NCBI GenBank assembly: GCA_035578175.1
Contig: JAQMRL010000012.1
Span: 21,386,671-21,450,670, forward strand
Length of the DNA: 64,000 bases
From: Catonia carolina
Taxonomy: Eukaryota; Arthropoda; Insecta; Hemiptera; Achilidae
Direction: 5' to 3'
A program made the translations under genes and the position numbers. Each line of letters begins with the position of its first letter. The stretch's first letter is position 1. This document shows, one piece after another, positions 1-10,573 of this stretch. The notes under the pieces were generated by a model, which ran no database searches, was not told the origin of the DNA, and saw only the letters and a program-made list of their open reading frames with translations.

Positions 1-102
1 AGTGAGGAAGGCAATTGTAAACCACCTCACTCCTCGTTTTACTTAGTAAAACCTTTGGAGGTTCAAACCCACCTTTTGGCTGTTGACCTAAACAACAACA
101 AC
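1..102 (+). mobile_element. SINE-like 397-bp insert, truncated by window edge
   Basis: The 3' end of the insert, with the box-B-like GGTTCAAACC and a (CAA)n tail directly before the 3' target duplication. The insert is complete in other long units, for example 2007-2403. Confidence 0.7.
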
Positions 103-620
103 AAGTTACTTGATAGATTGGATTTGAAAGAAAGGATGTTATCAATGTTATGAGAGAATGTAAAAATTTAATGTTATTTATCGTACAAAAAATATAATTT
201 GAAAATAGTTTATTAAATTTAATGTTCAAACCAACATCTTCCTTAAATAACATAGGCGTAGTCTATCAATACGTACGGTCTTATTTCAGAGAGTTATTAT
301 AATTTTTGTGTTTGAATTTTAACTAAAGCAATAATAAACAGAGAGCCATGCACAACTAATTTTCTAATGTTTTTTAAGGAGGAATGAATTGTTAATTGGA
401 ATTTTACACTGGTGGCGCAGAACGTGTACATTTTAATTATATATTTTGAGTTAATTATCGGATCCTAAATCAACAAAGAAATAATCATTATAAAGCGTTA
501 GTTAACGAATGTTTTTTTATTCAGCACCATTTGTGTCTATAACATATCTGAAAACATATAATTGAAATCTAATAGAACTGATCTACACTTGAAAATATAA
601 TTATTTAGGTCTTGCTAGTG
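1..620. repeat. Satellite unit U0, 3' part (window edge)
   Basis: This is the end of a long-form unit cut by the left window edge. It opens inside the 397-bp SINE-like insert, whose (CAA)n tail ends at 102 and is followed by the 3' target duplication AAGTTACTTG (103-112). The rest is AT-rich unit body up to the GGCGGCC landmark of the next unit. I see no gene here. Confidence 0.85.
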
Positions 621-2923
621 AGGCGGCCTACGATGACGGCGACGTCCGTGTGACGTCAATAAAAGGTATAATATTGGACCAATCAGAAACTAGTATTCTC
701 AACCTATGAAAAATCTTCAAACCTAACCAATCAGATGTCTTCTTAGGCGTCATTTTGATTGGTTAATATTGTCCAATCAGAGGGCTCATTATAGCCATCC
801 GATATCAACCAATGAAAATGTCTCAATCAGTATTACGTCATTTGTCAGTACCGAGCTTCCTGATTGGTCCGGTACTGCTCCTGCGCGTGACGTCGACTTA
901 CATTTTTACATAAATCCGCCCATTGTCACCGCCCAGTTAACGATACGGCCGAATATTAAACAATAACGTCTACTGAAATGCTATACTTTCCAGAATTAAA
1001 ACGCCTACCAAAAACATCTTAAAACTTGTTAAGGTTCTTCCGAGTACGGAATGATTATGGTTTATTGTATGAAACAGCAGTATATTTATATTGCTTTTCA
1101 CAGTATGCAATTAAAAAAGTCATAAAAAGGAAGCACAAGAATAGATTGCGTTGTCACATACAAGCTTGTTGAAATTTAAGACATTATTTTGTCGGCTACC
1201 ATGCAGACACTACGATACGAACGTAACAAAATGTGATTTTTCACTGTATCTTAAAGTTAAAACATTATACAAGGTATATTAAAGTTTGTAAATTCTAAAA
1301 AGGACGTCACTGAAGTTTTTTGTCAAAAAATCGTAAGTAGAATTGCCGGCATTAGAAAACCGAAATTTAGAATATACTTGATCAATACCAAGTAAGAGCA
1401 AAATAAAAATTGTGCCCTTATGACGACAATCAGTCACACTAAACACGGTTAACAATACAAAACATTTCAGGGCAATATTTTTGACATTTCTCCGCGTTTA
1501 TTCGCTGCTTTTGTCATTATTTCATTTTGTGATGCGAAAATTTAGTATTGCCTACAAGAGGCAGTTAAACTGTTAAATATTTTTTTAATTTTAACTGCTA
1601 CTTCCACGGCTACAATAATCGTTCTGTTTTCTTAGCGAGAGAAGCAAATTTTCGACTAAAACATATTAAGAAAATAAGAGGTACTAATGAAATAAACACT
1701 TTTAGAGCTTCTTACAATGACAGTTGATGATTATGCAGTTAGACCTTGCAGTGAATATAATAAAGGCGCCGTTTGAAACGTGCGAACTGAAAATGTTATT
1801 AGAAGGCCTGCTACGCTCATGAAAACACTCTTCTACTCAGTGATACGGTTATAAACAATAAAAAAAATGAACCAATTAAATTTATAGTTTTTATTTCAGA
1901 TAACCTGTAAATGTTTGAACTAACATCTAGCCTAATGATCTAAAAACCGAAATTAATTGTGCCAAGTATTTAACATCTCATTATTTACCTAATTTTAAGT
2001 TACTTGTTGCCCATAACAGACAGGTGGAGTGTCAAATTATTTACACTCAATCTGTTTGTTGCACGGCTAATATAAAATGTTCTGTTTCTTATCACATGGT
2101 CAGTCAATTAAATGACTGGATCATTGAAGCACAGAAGAGGTTGAGGTGTAAAGGTACTAATCACAGTTATCTTCTCTGAAAGTAATGAATTTCATTGTAC
2201 AGCCAGACCCTGTGGTGAATAAAGTGAAGGTGTCATTTACAGAGTGGAAAATATGTGCTTTTCAGAGGGCGCGGCTTGCTGATAAGCATACTTTTCCACT
2301 CAGTGAGAAAGGCAATTGTAAACCACCTCTCTCCTCGTTTTACTTAGTAAAACTTTTGGAGGTTCAAACCAGCCTTTTGGCTGTTGACCTAAAAAACAAC
2401 AGCAAGTTACTTGATAGATTGGATTTGAAAGAAAGGATGTTATCAATGTTATGAAGGAATGTAAAAATTTAATCTTATTAATCCCACAAAAAATATAATT
2501 TGATAATAGTTTATTCAATTTAATGTTCAAACCAACATCTTCCTTATATAACATAGGCATAGTCTATCAATACGTACGGTCTTATTTCAGAGAGTTATTA
2601 TAATTTTTGTGTGTTTGACTTTTAACTAAAACAATAATAAACAGAGAGCCATGCACAACTAAATTTCTAATGTTTTTTAAGGAGACATGAATTGTTAATT
2701 AGAATTTTACACTGTTTTCACAGAACGTGTATATTTTAATTATATATTTTGAGTTAATTATCGGATCCTAAATCAACAAAGAAATAATCATTATAAAGCG
2801 TTAGTTAACGAATGTTTTTTTATTCTGCACCATTTTGGTCTATAACATATCTGATAATATATAATTGAAGTCTAATAGAACTGATCTACACTTGAAAATA
2901 TAATTATTTAGGTCTTGCGTGTG
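621..2923. repeat. Satellite unit U1 (long form)
   Basis: A complete long-form unit of 2303 bp. Its CCAAT/CRE module (about 621-960) has the form with 9 bp fewer between CTCATTATAG and CCATCCG. A one-base loss near 963 (CAATAACG against CAATTAACG elsewhere) closes the reading frame that stays open in several sister units. The remainder is AT-rich body with no gene, plus the SINE-like insert at 2007-2403. Confidence 0.85.
2007..2403 (+). mobile_element. SINE-like 397-bp insert
   Basis: The insert is bounded by perfect 10-bp direct repeats AAGTTACTTG (1997-2006 and 2404-2413) and ends in a CAA-rich tail. Short units carry the single-copy empty site at the same position, so this is a retroposon-type insertion. 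It contains two small inverted repeats (ACAGGT..ACCTGT near its start and CAGTCA..TGACTG) and a box-B-like GGTTCAAACC near its 3' end. I see no convincing pol III box A at the 5' end, so it could also be the 5'-truncated end of a LINE. Confidence 0.7.
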
Positions 2924-4351
2924 AGGCGGCCTACAATGACGGTGACGTCCGTGTGACGTCAATAAAAGATATAATATTGGACCAATCAGAAACTAGTATA
3001 ATCAACCAATGAAAAATCTTCAAACCTAACCAATCAGGTGTCTTCTTAGGCGTCATTTTGATTTGTTAATATTGTCCAATCAGAGGGCTCATAATAATTT
3101 ATACGTTATCCGATATCAACCAATGAAAACGTCTCAATCAGTATTACGTCATTTGTCAGTACAAAGCTTTCTGATTGGTGCGGTACTGTTCCTGCGCGTG
3201 ACGTCGACTTAGATTTTTAAATAAATCCGCCCCTTGTCACCGCCCAGTTAACGATACGGCCGAATATTAAACAATTAACGTCTACTGAAATGCTATACCT
3301 TCTAGAATTAAAATGCGTAAAAAAACATTTTTAAACTTGTTAAGGTTCTTCCGAGTACGGAATGATTATGGTTTATTGTATGAAACAGCAGTATATTTAT
3401 ACTGCTTTTCACAATATGAAATAAAAAAAGTCATAAAAAGGAAGCACAAGAATAGATTGCGTTGTCACATACAAGCTTGCTTAAATTTAAGACATTATTT
3501 TGTCGGCTACCATGCAAAAACTACTATACGAACGTAACACATTGTGATTTTTTCATTGTATATTAAAGTTTATTCTAATTAGGACGTCTCTGAAGTTTTT
3601 TTGTCAACTAATCGTCAGTAGAATCGCCGGAATTACCAAACTGAAATTTAGAATATACTTGAACAATACCTAGTAAGAGCAAAATACAAATTGTGCCCTT
3701 TTAACGACAATCAGTCACACTAAAAACGGTTAACGATATGAAAAATTTTTAGGCAATATTTTTGACATTTCTCCGCGTTTATTCGCTGCTTGTGTCATTA
3801 TTTTTTTTTGCGATGCGAAAATTTAGTATTGCCTACAAGAGGCAGTTAAACTGTGAAATATTTTTTAAATTTCAACTGCTACTTCCACGGCTAAAATAAT
3901 AGTTCTGTTTTCTTCACGAATGAAGCAAATTTCGACTAAAACATTATAACAACATAAGAAGTACTGGTGAAATAAACACTTTTAGACCTTCTTCATATGA
4001 CAGTAGATTATTATACAGTTAGACCTTGCAGTGTGAATATATTAAAGGCGCCGTTTGAAACGTGCGAACTGAAAATTTTTTAGAAGACCTGCTTTGCTCA
4101 TCAAATGACTTTTCTACTGAAACATACGGTTACAAAACAAAAAAAGTAACCCAATTAACTTTTCAGTTTATTTCAGATAACTTGTAAATGTTTGAACTAA
4201 CTTCTACCTTAATGATCTAAAAACTCAAATTAATTGTGCCGAGTATTTAACATCTCATTATTTACCTAATTTTAAGTAACTTGAAAAATCAGATTTGTAA
4301 GAAAGGATGTTATCAAAGTCGTTATGAAAGAACGTTCAAATTTAATCTTAC

Positions 4352-4364
4352 TAATCGTACAAAA
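4352..4364. repeat. LINE target-site duplication, 5' copy
   Basis: The 13 bp TAATCGTACAAAA precede the LINE and recur with one mismatch (TAATCGCACAAAA) at 10132-10144. Uninterrupted units have this sequence once. Confidence 0.85.
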
Positions 4365-4836
4365 GGGAGTTGCGCGCGGACTGCGATACGATTAACATCG
4401 AATGAACCACGGTCGTGATTACTGTATCGATTGAGTGGTTTAATTAAAAGTTATATCAATTGTAAAATAGTATGTTATATAAGTGATCGTTCTTAAAATA
4501 TACGTCAAGAATCTTGTAAACTATATGGAGGTTTTGGTGAGATATTTGTTAAAAACTAAGGTAAAATAATTTAAAATACTAGTTAATGCCAGCTTTATAT
4601 TGTCATACAATAGTATTAATAGAGTTTGGAAGGAGACTCAAGGTAAAGGTCACTAATTGACCGGCCGGCTGTCGTGGCTTATCAGTCGTTTAGAAATAGA
4701 GGATATAAAATATCTACGACAATTTATCTTACCGCAACAACATAATATCATTATAAACTAAATAATAATTAAAACTGGGTTCACTCGATCTACTCAATAA
4801 GCAATATTAGTCGAACATCAATAAACTGGATATATA

Positions 4837-5992
4837 TGGGGTGATTCAAAAAGAGCGCCGGTTTTGATATATCAAATTAAGAGATTTATTTTATTGAAAA
4901 ACTGTAAATAAATACATCAACAAGTTCATCTTACCTTCCGATTTCATGTATGAAAAATGATGTCATGCATGTGTCCTCCTCTACTGCGCTGGCACGCATC
5001 AACTCTGTCCATGAAATTGGATATTACTGCACGACAAGTTTCGACTTCCATTTGCCCGATAACCCGTCGAATTTCCTCCTTCAAGTCATTGATGTTTCGG
5101 GGTTTATTGGCATACACCAATGACTTCAGATGACCCCAAAGATGAAAGCCTCAAGGCGTCAAGTCACACGACCTTGGTGGCCATTGATGGTCGGAATTAC
5201 GAGAAATGATGCGATCCTGGAACCGTTCACGGAGCAACAATATTGTTTCTCGTGCAGCGTGACATTGCAGCGTGACGCGAGGGTTTTCTAAACCCCACAT
5301 ACGGCAGTTCTGTTTATTAACAAAACCGTTTAAGTGGAAGTGCGCCTCATCACTGAAAATGATTTTGTTTGCGAAGGTGTCATCATCCTGCCGTTTTCTC
5401 AATACCCAGTCAACAAACTGTCGTCTCTTCTGGTGGTCTGCCACTTTCAAATGTTGCGTCAACTGAATTTTATACGGGTGATATTGGAGATCGTACCGAA
5501 GAATTCTCCGTACAGAAGAACATCGTAAACCCAATTGTTGAGAACGGCGACGTATTGATTTTGCTGGGCTAACAGCCACACTGTCACGAACCAACGCAAC
5601 GTTCTGCTCAGTTCGGCCAGAACGACGACGTCCAGAACTTTTAAGGTCGACTGTTGAACCCGTCTCAAAAAACTTTTTCATGAGCCTGCGAACTGTTGAT
5701 TCATTCGGTGCTTCATTACGTCCTAGAGTACCGCGAAGTCGCCTGACAGTAGCCGCATAACTCTCTCCACTCTGGTAAAATGTTTTGACGATTAACACTC
5801 GTTGTGCAATAGTAAACTTCTCCATGGTTAGACACAGACTGCGAGAGTACTACACTGCGAACAAGAGAAACTACAACTGAATCGTCAATCGGAATGTTCT
5901 CCGAAATAAAAATGAGGTCTAACAATGTTGCCAACCGATAAACAAAAATTTACCAGCCGTTTAAAAACCGGCGCTCTTTTTGAATCACCCGT
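4837..5992 (-). mobile_element. Tc1/mariner-superfamily transposon, internally deleted, nested in the LINE 5' region
   Basis: The element is 1156 bp and bounded by TA dinucleotides (4835-4836 and 5993-5994). It has inverted termini sharing GGGTGATTCAAAAAGAGCGC and continuing CGGTTTT. The transposase lies on the minus strand, with a helix-turn-helix region and parts of the catalytic domain. The second catalytic region is deleted and a TGA interrupts the C-terminal part, so this copy cannot be autonomous. Confidence 0.9.
4944..5825 (-). pseudogene. Mariner-type transposase, deleted and interrupted
   Basis: The reading frame starts with ATG at 5825 and stays in frame to TGA at 4944-4946, with one internal TGA at 5151-5153. 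Residues 1-110 hold helix-turn-helix-like DNA-binding sequence (STVRRLMKKFFETG, SSVRRILRYDL). The catalytic part keeps the first acidic site (IIFSDEAHFHLNG) and the third (WPPRSCDLTP). Between them, the frame jumps from ENPRVTLQ directly to CHAARETI. In relatives about 50 residues lie there, including the second catalytic Asp, so this is an internal deletion. The internal stop falls just after CDLTP, where relatives usually have Leu; a single substitution would explain it. After it the frame continues LWGHLKSLVYANKP and beyond. Inactive. Confidence 0.85.
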
Positions 5993-6094
5993 TACAAATA
6001 TAGATAACGGAATAATTTTCTTTAGAACTGAATTTTATTGCCTGTATATTGAAATCAATCAGTCATAAAAACTTTTATAATATCTAAAATTAAG

Positions 6095-6769
6095 ATGGAT
6101 TTAGACTCCTTCAAAAAAATACTGGATAACTTTAAAGAAGAAATGAAAAAAGAAATGAAAGCAAACATCAAAGAAGAGCTGAGCAAATTTTCAAAGCAAC
6201 TCACTGAGAATTTTCAAGACTCCTTGATGTCACTGAATAACACCAATAAAGAGCAAGAAAAAAGAATTGATTTTCTAGAACGTGAGAATAGGAAGAAAAA
6301 TTTAATTATAAACGGCCTAGAAGAAGGACAAGGAAATAATATGGACCTTGAGAACACGGTTTTCCATTTAATTAGAACTAAACTTAAGGTAAATATAGAG
6401 GATAATGAAATAGATTTTATAAGACGAATAGGCCGGGCGACTGAAAATAAAAATAGACTTGTCATCGTGGGGCTTGTTTCTTCTAGAAAGAAAATAAACA
6501 TAATCACACAGGCAAAATGCTTAAAGGGATCAAATATTTTTATCTCTGAGGATTTCCCACCAAAAGTCATACAAGTTAGAAAACAACTCCAGGTAGATTT
6601 GAAGAAAGCAAGGTCAGAAGGAAAGTTTGCCATTATACGATATGACAAACTAATAGTTAGAGAAGGAACAGAAAAACCTAAAAAGCGTCTACTGAGTGAA
6701 TCACCCAAAGGATCGATTAAACAAAATTCTCCAGCAGCGCAAATAGTTAAAAAAAACAAAGAAAAGTGA
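6095..6769 (+). CDS. LINE ORF1 protein, coiled-coil nucleic-acid-binding type
   Basis: An uninterrupted frame of 224 codons, starting 102 bp downstream of the nested transposon. Residues about 1-75 are rich in Lys and Glu with heptad-like spacing (FKEEMKKEMKANIKEELSKF, then NNTNKEQEKRIDFLERENRK), as in a coiled coil. Residues about 76-190 follow an RRM-like pattern seen in ORF1 proteins (LIINGLEEG, IDFIRRIGRATENKNRLVIV, FPPKVIQVRKQL). The C-terminus is basic and there is no CCHC zinc knuckle. Known ORF1 proteins of this kind bind element RNA and act as chaperones; that role here is inferred. It is still open although ORF2 is broken. Confidence 0.75.
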   Translation: MDLDSFKKILDNFKEEMKKEMKANIKEELSKFSKQLTENFQDSLMSLNNTNKEQEKRIDFLERENRKKNLIINGLEEGQGNNMDLENTVFHLIRTKLKVNIEDNEIDFIRRIGRATENKNRLVIVGLVSSRKKINIITQAKCLKGSNIFISEDFPPKVIQVRKQLQVDLKKARSEGKFAIIRYDKLIVREGTEKPKKRLLSESPKGSIKQNSPAAQIVKKNKEK

Positions 6770-6845
6770 AAATAAAAGGAAAAACTCAATTGAATGTTTT
6801 CTTATAGATAAGGATGAAGACAAAATTAACGACAGGAATGAATGA

Positions 6846-9800
6846 AAATTAGAGGAAACTAGACTCAAGATAAGGACAAAAAATGTTAAAAAATACGATT
6901 GTAAAATAGGGAAAACAGAATGTGATAATATAAAAAGCAACTCATTTACAAAAACAACACCCCCAGAACGTTTGGTCAGCAAGGGGGCAAGAGACCAATA
7001 CCTCCCAACTAGAAATAGAAATAACTCAGCAATACACACCACTTCACAATCAAACAAAAACTATAAAGTAAATTATAGTACATTCAGCACCTTAAATGTA
7101 AGATCTTTAATGTCTGAAGAACAAATTGTAGAACTTGAACAAGCTTTAAGCAATAGTGATATTGACATATTAGGATTATCGGAAATAAGAAGACAAGGTG
7201 AAAAAATAATTGAGAGGAAAAGCAAATTTATATTTTTCTATTTCGGAGAAGTATCCGGTAAAAATGGAACGGGTTTTTTAGTTCACCATAATAAATTTAG
7301 AAATGATATTTTAGAATTCAAACCTATATCAGATAGAATCTCTACCCTCAGTATTAGACGAAACCAAGTGATACTACGGTTTATTCAAGTGTATGCACCG
7401 ACCAGCTCTTCTACTGAAGAAGAAATCGAACAATTCTATAACATATTAATAGAGGAATTAGAAGAGAAGAAAACAAATTACAGGGAAGAAACAATAATAA
7501 TGGGAGATTTAAATGCCCAAATAGGTCTCAGGAAGGTAGGAAAACAAGATACGATTGGTGCTTTAGGCTACGGCAAAAGAAATACAAGAGGTTAGAGATT
7601 GATAAGATTTTGCCAAGAATTTAACCTAAAAATTCTGAACAGTTTCTTTAAAAAAAGAGCAGGCCGTAAATGGACATGGTTGTCGCCAAATGGTAAGCAT
7701 AAAAATGAGATAGATTTTATACTATCAAAAAACAAGAATATGTTCCATGATGTAAGTGTAGTTAAAAATTTCCAATTCCATTCAGACCATAGGCTAATAC
7801 GAGGCAAAAGACTAACCACAGATAGATCTAGGAGACATTTTTTTAAAGATAATAATCAACATCAGCATATTAACTTAGAAAACTTTCAGAGGAATATTAA
7901 GAATGCAGTGGTTCAAAGGATACCAAGAAATTGTGATATGCAAGAAAATTACAACTGGTTAGAAAACACTATAATTAACACAAGTAAAGAATCAAAAAGA
8001 AAGGTGAATAGAGGAATTAGACGAAATAATAAACTGAGTGACCTTACACTAGAACTAATCAGGAAAAGATCGATATTATGGAGAAAGGACAATAAAACTA
8101 TTGAAGATAAATTAGAATTAAATATTATATGTAAAGCTTGTAAATACAATATTAGAAAAGACATTAATGCTTACAATAACGAATTGGTGAAAAGTCTAAT
8201 GCAACCGGACCTATCTGTAAAGAAAACCAGGAAATCTTTATCTCAAGGTTGATTATGGTTGTCAGGTTTGAGGGATGAAAACGGAATTGTAAAAAGAAGC
8301 AGAGAAGATATCCTGGCTGTGGCATCTAAGTTTTATGAAAACTTGTACAGTGTTTCAATAAATGAAGAGAACAAATTTACTATTGGTCAATCATCAGAAA
8401 TCCAAGACGAACATAGCACATTTCTTAACATATTTGAGGAAGAAGTCAGTTCGGTTCTAAAGAAACTCAAGAGTGGAAAATCACCAGGAAATGACAAAAT
8501 AATAAATGAATACTTAAGAGTGGCAGAGTGCTTTATTTCAAAGAATTTAACACACATATTTAACCAAATAATGATGCAGGGCAAGGTTCCAGGCCAATGG
8601 CTTAAATCGGACATCATTCTGCTTCATAAAAAGGGAGAGGTAACGGATATTAAAAATTACCGTCCTATTACTCTTTCTTCATCATTGAGTAAAGTTTTCG
8701 CTAAGATTATACAACGACGTATGAAACCGATTGTGGAGTACAACCAACACATTGAACAAGTGGGTTTTCGCCCTGGGTTTTCAACTGTGGATCATTTGCA
8801 GGTAGTGAACCAGCTGATCGAAAAATGCAGAGAATATAACATAGAAATTTATATGGCTTTGGTGGACTTTGCGAAGGCTTTTGATTCTGTGAAACTGGTA
8901 TCTGTTTTTAAGGGATTACAAGAGCTAGGGATAGATGAAAGAATATTAAGAGTATTATGGCAATGGTACAAAAATGGCGAAGCTCGAGTGGTCCTAGAGA
9001 ATCCGGGCGATTTTTTTCCAGTTGGACGAGGTGTCAAACAGGGCGATCCTCTCTCACCCGATCTTTTCAATGTAACATTGGATTCAGTTTTCAAAAATTT
9101 GGATTGGGATGAAAAGGGTATAAGAGTGAATGGAAGAAACATAAGTAATGTAAGATTTGCAGATGATATTACATTATTTGCGAAATCACCAACGGAATTA
9201 AGCGGTATGCTAGAAGAACTACAGCAGGCTAGCCTATTAGCGGGACTTGAGATAAATAATGATAAAACTATTCTTCTCACTAACAGTAAGCGAGAGGATA
9301 TTGTCCTAAATGGTAAAAAATTAATATGGGTAAATGAGGCGATTTATCTGGGACAGACAATTTCTTTTAGGAATGGATGCAGTAAGGAAGTAAACCGAAG
9401 AATGACTTTGGCTTGGTGAAAATACTGGTCAATGAAGTTTATATTTAAAAGCAAAATGTCTCAAAGATTAAAGACCTTAGCTTTTAATTGTTGTGTGCTT
9501 CCTTGCATGACCTACGGCGCACAGACATGGACTTTGTCAAAGAAGGACGTATACAGACTGAGAGTCACTCAAAGAGCCATGGAACGGAGCATGTTAGGGG
9601 TTTCCTTCCGAGACAAGATCAAAAACACAGAACTAAGGAGGAGAACACAACTTCAAAATGTTGTCGAAGTGGCAAAGCGACTGAAATGGAATTGGGCTGG
9701 AAATGTGTTACGGCTAAATGAAGGCTGATGGACAAAACGAGTTACAGAATGGCAACCGATTAAAAATATCAGGCGTAGAGGTAGACAGTGTATGAGGTGG

Positions 9801-9902
9801 GACGACGAATTGGTCAAAAAACATGCCGGTGCACATTGGCAAATTACAACAAAAGACAAATCCCGTTGGAAAACATTGGGAGAGGCCTTTGCCCAAAAAT
9901 AG
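6846..9902 (+). pseudogene. LINE ORF2: AP endonuclease plus reverse transcriptase, four nonsense mutations
   Basis: One continuous reading frame with no frameshift, open upstream to 6846 and ending at TAG 9900-9902. It is broken by stops at 7593 (TAG), 8250 (TGA), 9417 (TGA) and 9726 (TGA). The N-terminal part is an APE-type endonuclease: STLNVRSL, DILGLSEIR, FIQVYAPTS, GDLNAQIG and SDHRLI. The RT part has RPITLSSSLSKVFAKIIQ, DFAKAFDS (motif A), GVKQGDPLSPDLFN (motif B) and FADDIT (motif C, 9156-9173). The C-terminal region (YGAQTWTLSKKD, RLKWNWAGNVLR, RWDDELVKK, SRWKTLGEAFAQK) is typical of RTE-like insect elements. The related fragment at 32315-33630 has Trp at the position of the 7593 stop and AGA at the 8250 stop, so both are substitutions in this copy. 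No ATG precedes the endonuclease, so the true start is unclear. Confidence 0.88.
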
Positions 9903-9919
9903 GCCTAGTTTCCTAAATA

Positions 9920-9956
9920 CTTATATATATATATATATATATATAAAAAAAAAAAG
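9920..9956. repeat. (TA)n followed by A-run in LINE 3' UTR
   Basis: A run of TA dinucleotides followed by about eleven A residues, just after the ORF2 stop. A simple-sequence tract within the element. Confidence 0.8.
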
Positions 9957-10109
9957 AAATTATGATTTTATTTGGACATTAAAGTTTAAAAATTTATAAA
10001 TTTATTTGTTTTTTTTAATATAATTAATTATTACATAGTTATTGTCTTATGTGTAATGTATCTACTCAATGTAAAGTATGTAATTTTAAAGGAGACTAAT
10101 AAAAAAAGG

Positions 10110-10131
10110 CTATTATTATTATTATTATTAT
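10110..10131. repeat. (TTA)n 3' tail of the LINE
   Basis: A TTA/ATT trinucleotide tract directly before the 3' target duplication. Microsatellite tails of this kind mark the 3' end of RTE-like LINEs. Confidence 0.85.
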
Positions 10132-10144
10132 TAATCGCACAAAA
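10132..10144. repeat. LINE target-site duplication, 3' copy
   Basis: TAATCGCACAAAA, matching 4352-4364 at 12 of 13 positions. Confidence 0.85.
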
Positions 10145-10573
10145 AATATCTGATAATAGTTTATTAAATTTAATGTTCAAACCAACATCTACCTCAAATA
10201 ACATAGGCGTAGTACATCAATACGCACGGTTTTATTTCTTAGAATTATTGTAATTTTTGTGCTTGAATTTTGACTATAGTACTAATAAACAGAGAGCACT
10301 GCACAACTAATTTTCTAACGTTTTTTAAAGAACGAATGAATTGCTGATTGGAGTTTTACACTATTGGCGCAGAACGTGTATATTTTTATTATACGGTTTG
10401 AGTTAACTATCAGTTCCTAAATCAACAAAGAAATAATCATTAGAGAGCGTGACTTAACGAATTTTTAATTCTTTCGCACTATTTGTGTCTGTAACATATC
10501 CGAAAATATACAACTAAAATGTAATAGATTTGATGTACAGTAGAAAAAAATTATTAATTAAGTCTTGCGAGTA

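Larger units (their letters stand above)
4365..10131 (+). mobile_element. RTE-type LINE, near full length, decayed, with a nested mariner-type element
   Basis: A non-LTR retrotransposon of 5767 bp including a 1156-bp nested transposon. The order is: 5' region starting GGGAGTTGCGCGCGG (4365-4836 and 5995-6094), ORF1 (6095-6769), ORF2 with endonuclease and reverse transcriptase (frame 6846-9902), a 3' UTR with a (TA)n run and an A-run (about 9920-9956), and a (TTA)n tail (about 10110-10131). The 13-bp target duplication and the 3' microsatellite tail show insertion by target-primed reverse transcription. The C-terminal part of ORF2 and the tail resemble insect RTE/BovB-like elements. The RTE clade is my inference; a tree of the RT domain would settle it. 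Confidence 0.9.
2924..10573. repeat. Satellite unit U2, interrupted by a LINE
   Basis: A short-form unit whose two halves (2924-4364 and 10132-10573) are separated by a 5.8-kb LINE. The flanks are ordinary unit sequence and match the uninterrupted site at about 17990-18030. In the half downstream of the landmark, the site of the SINE-like insert is empty and diverged (AAGTAACTTG). Confidence 0.85.

Noticed and set aside
2185..2454. 89-codon frame recurring in long units
   Set aside because: It starts within the SINE-like insert and ends in flanking unit sequence, so it exists only as a by-product of the insertion. Copies are similar because the units are recent duplicates.
5272..5572. Plus-strand frames over the mariner-type element
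   Set aside because: They are shadows of the minus-strand transposase.
6214..7057. Long minus-strand frames opposite LINE ORF1
   Set aside because: These are antisense shadows of A-rich coding sequence, showing only runs of Phe, Ser and Leu.
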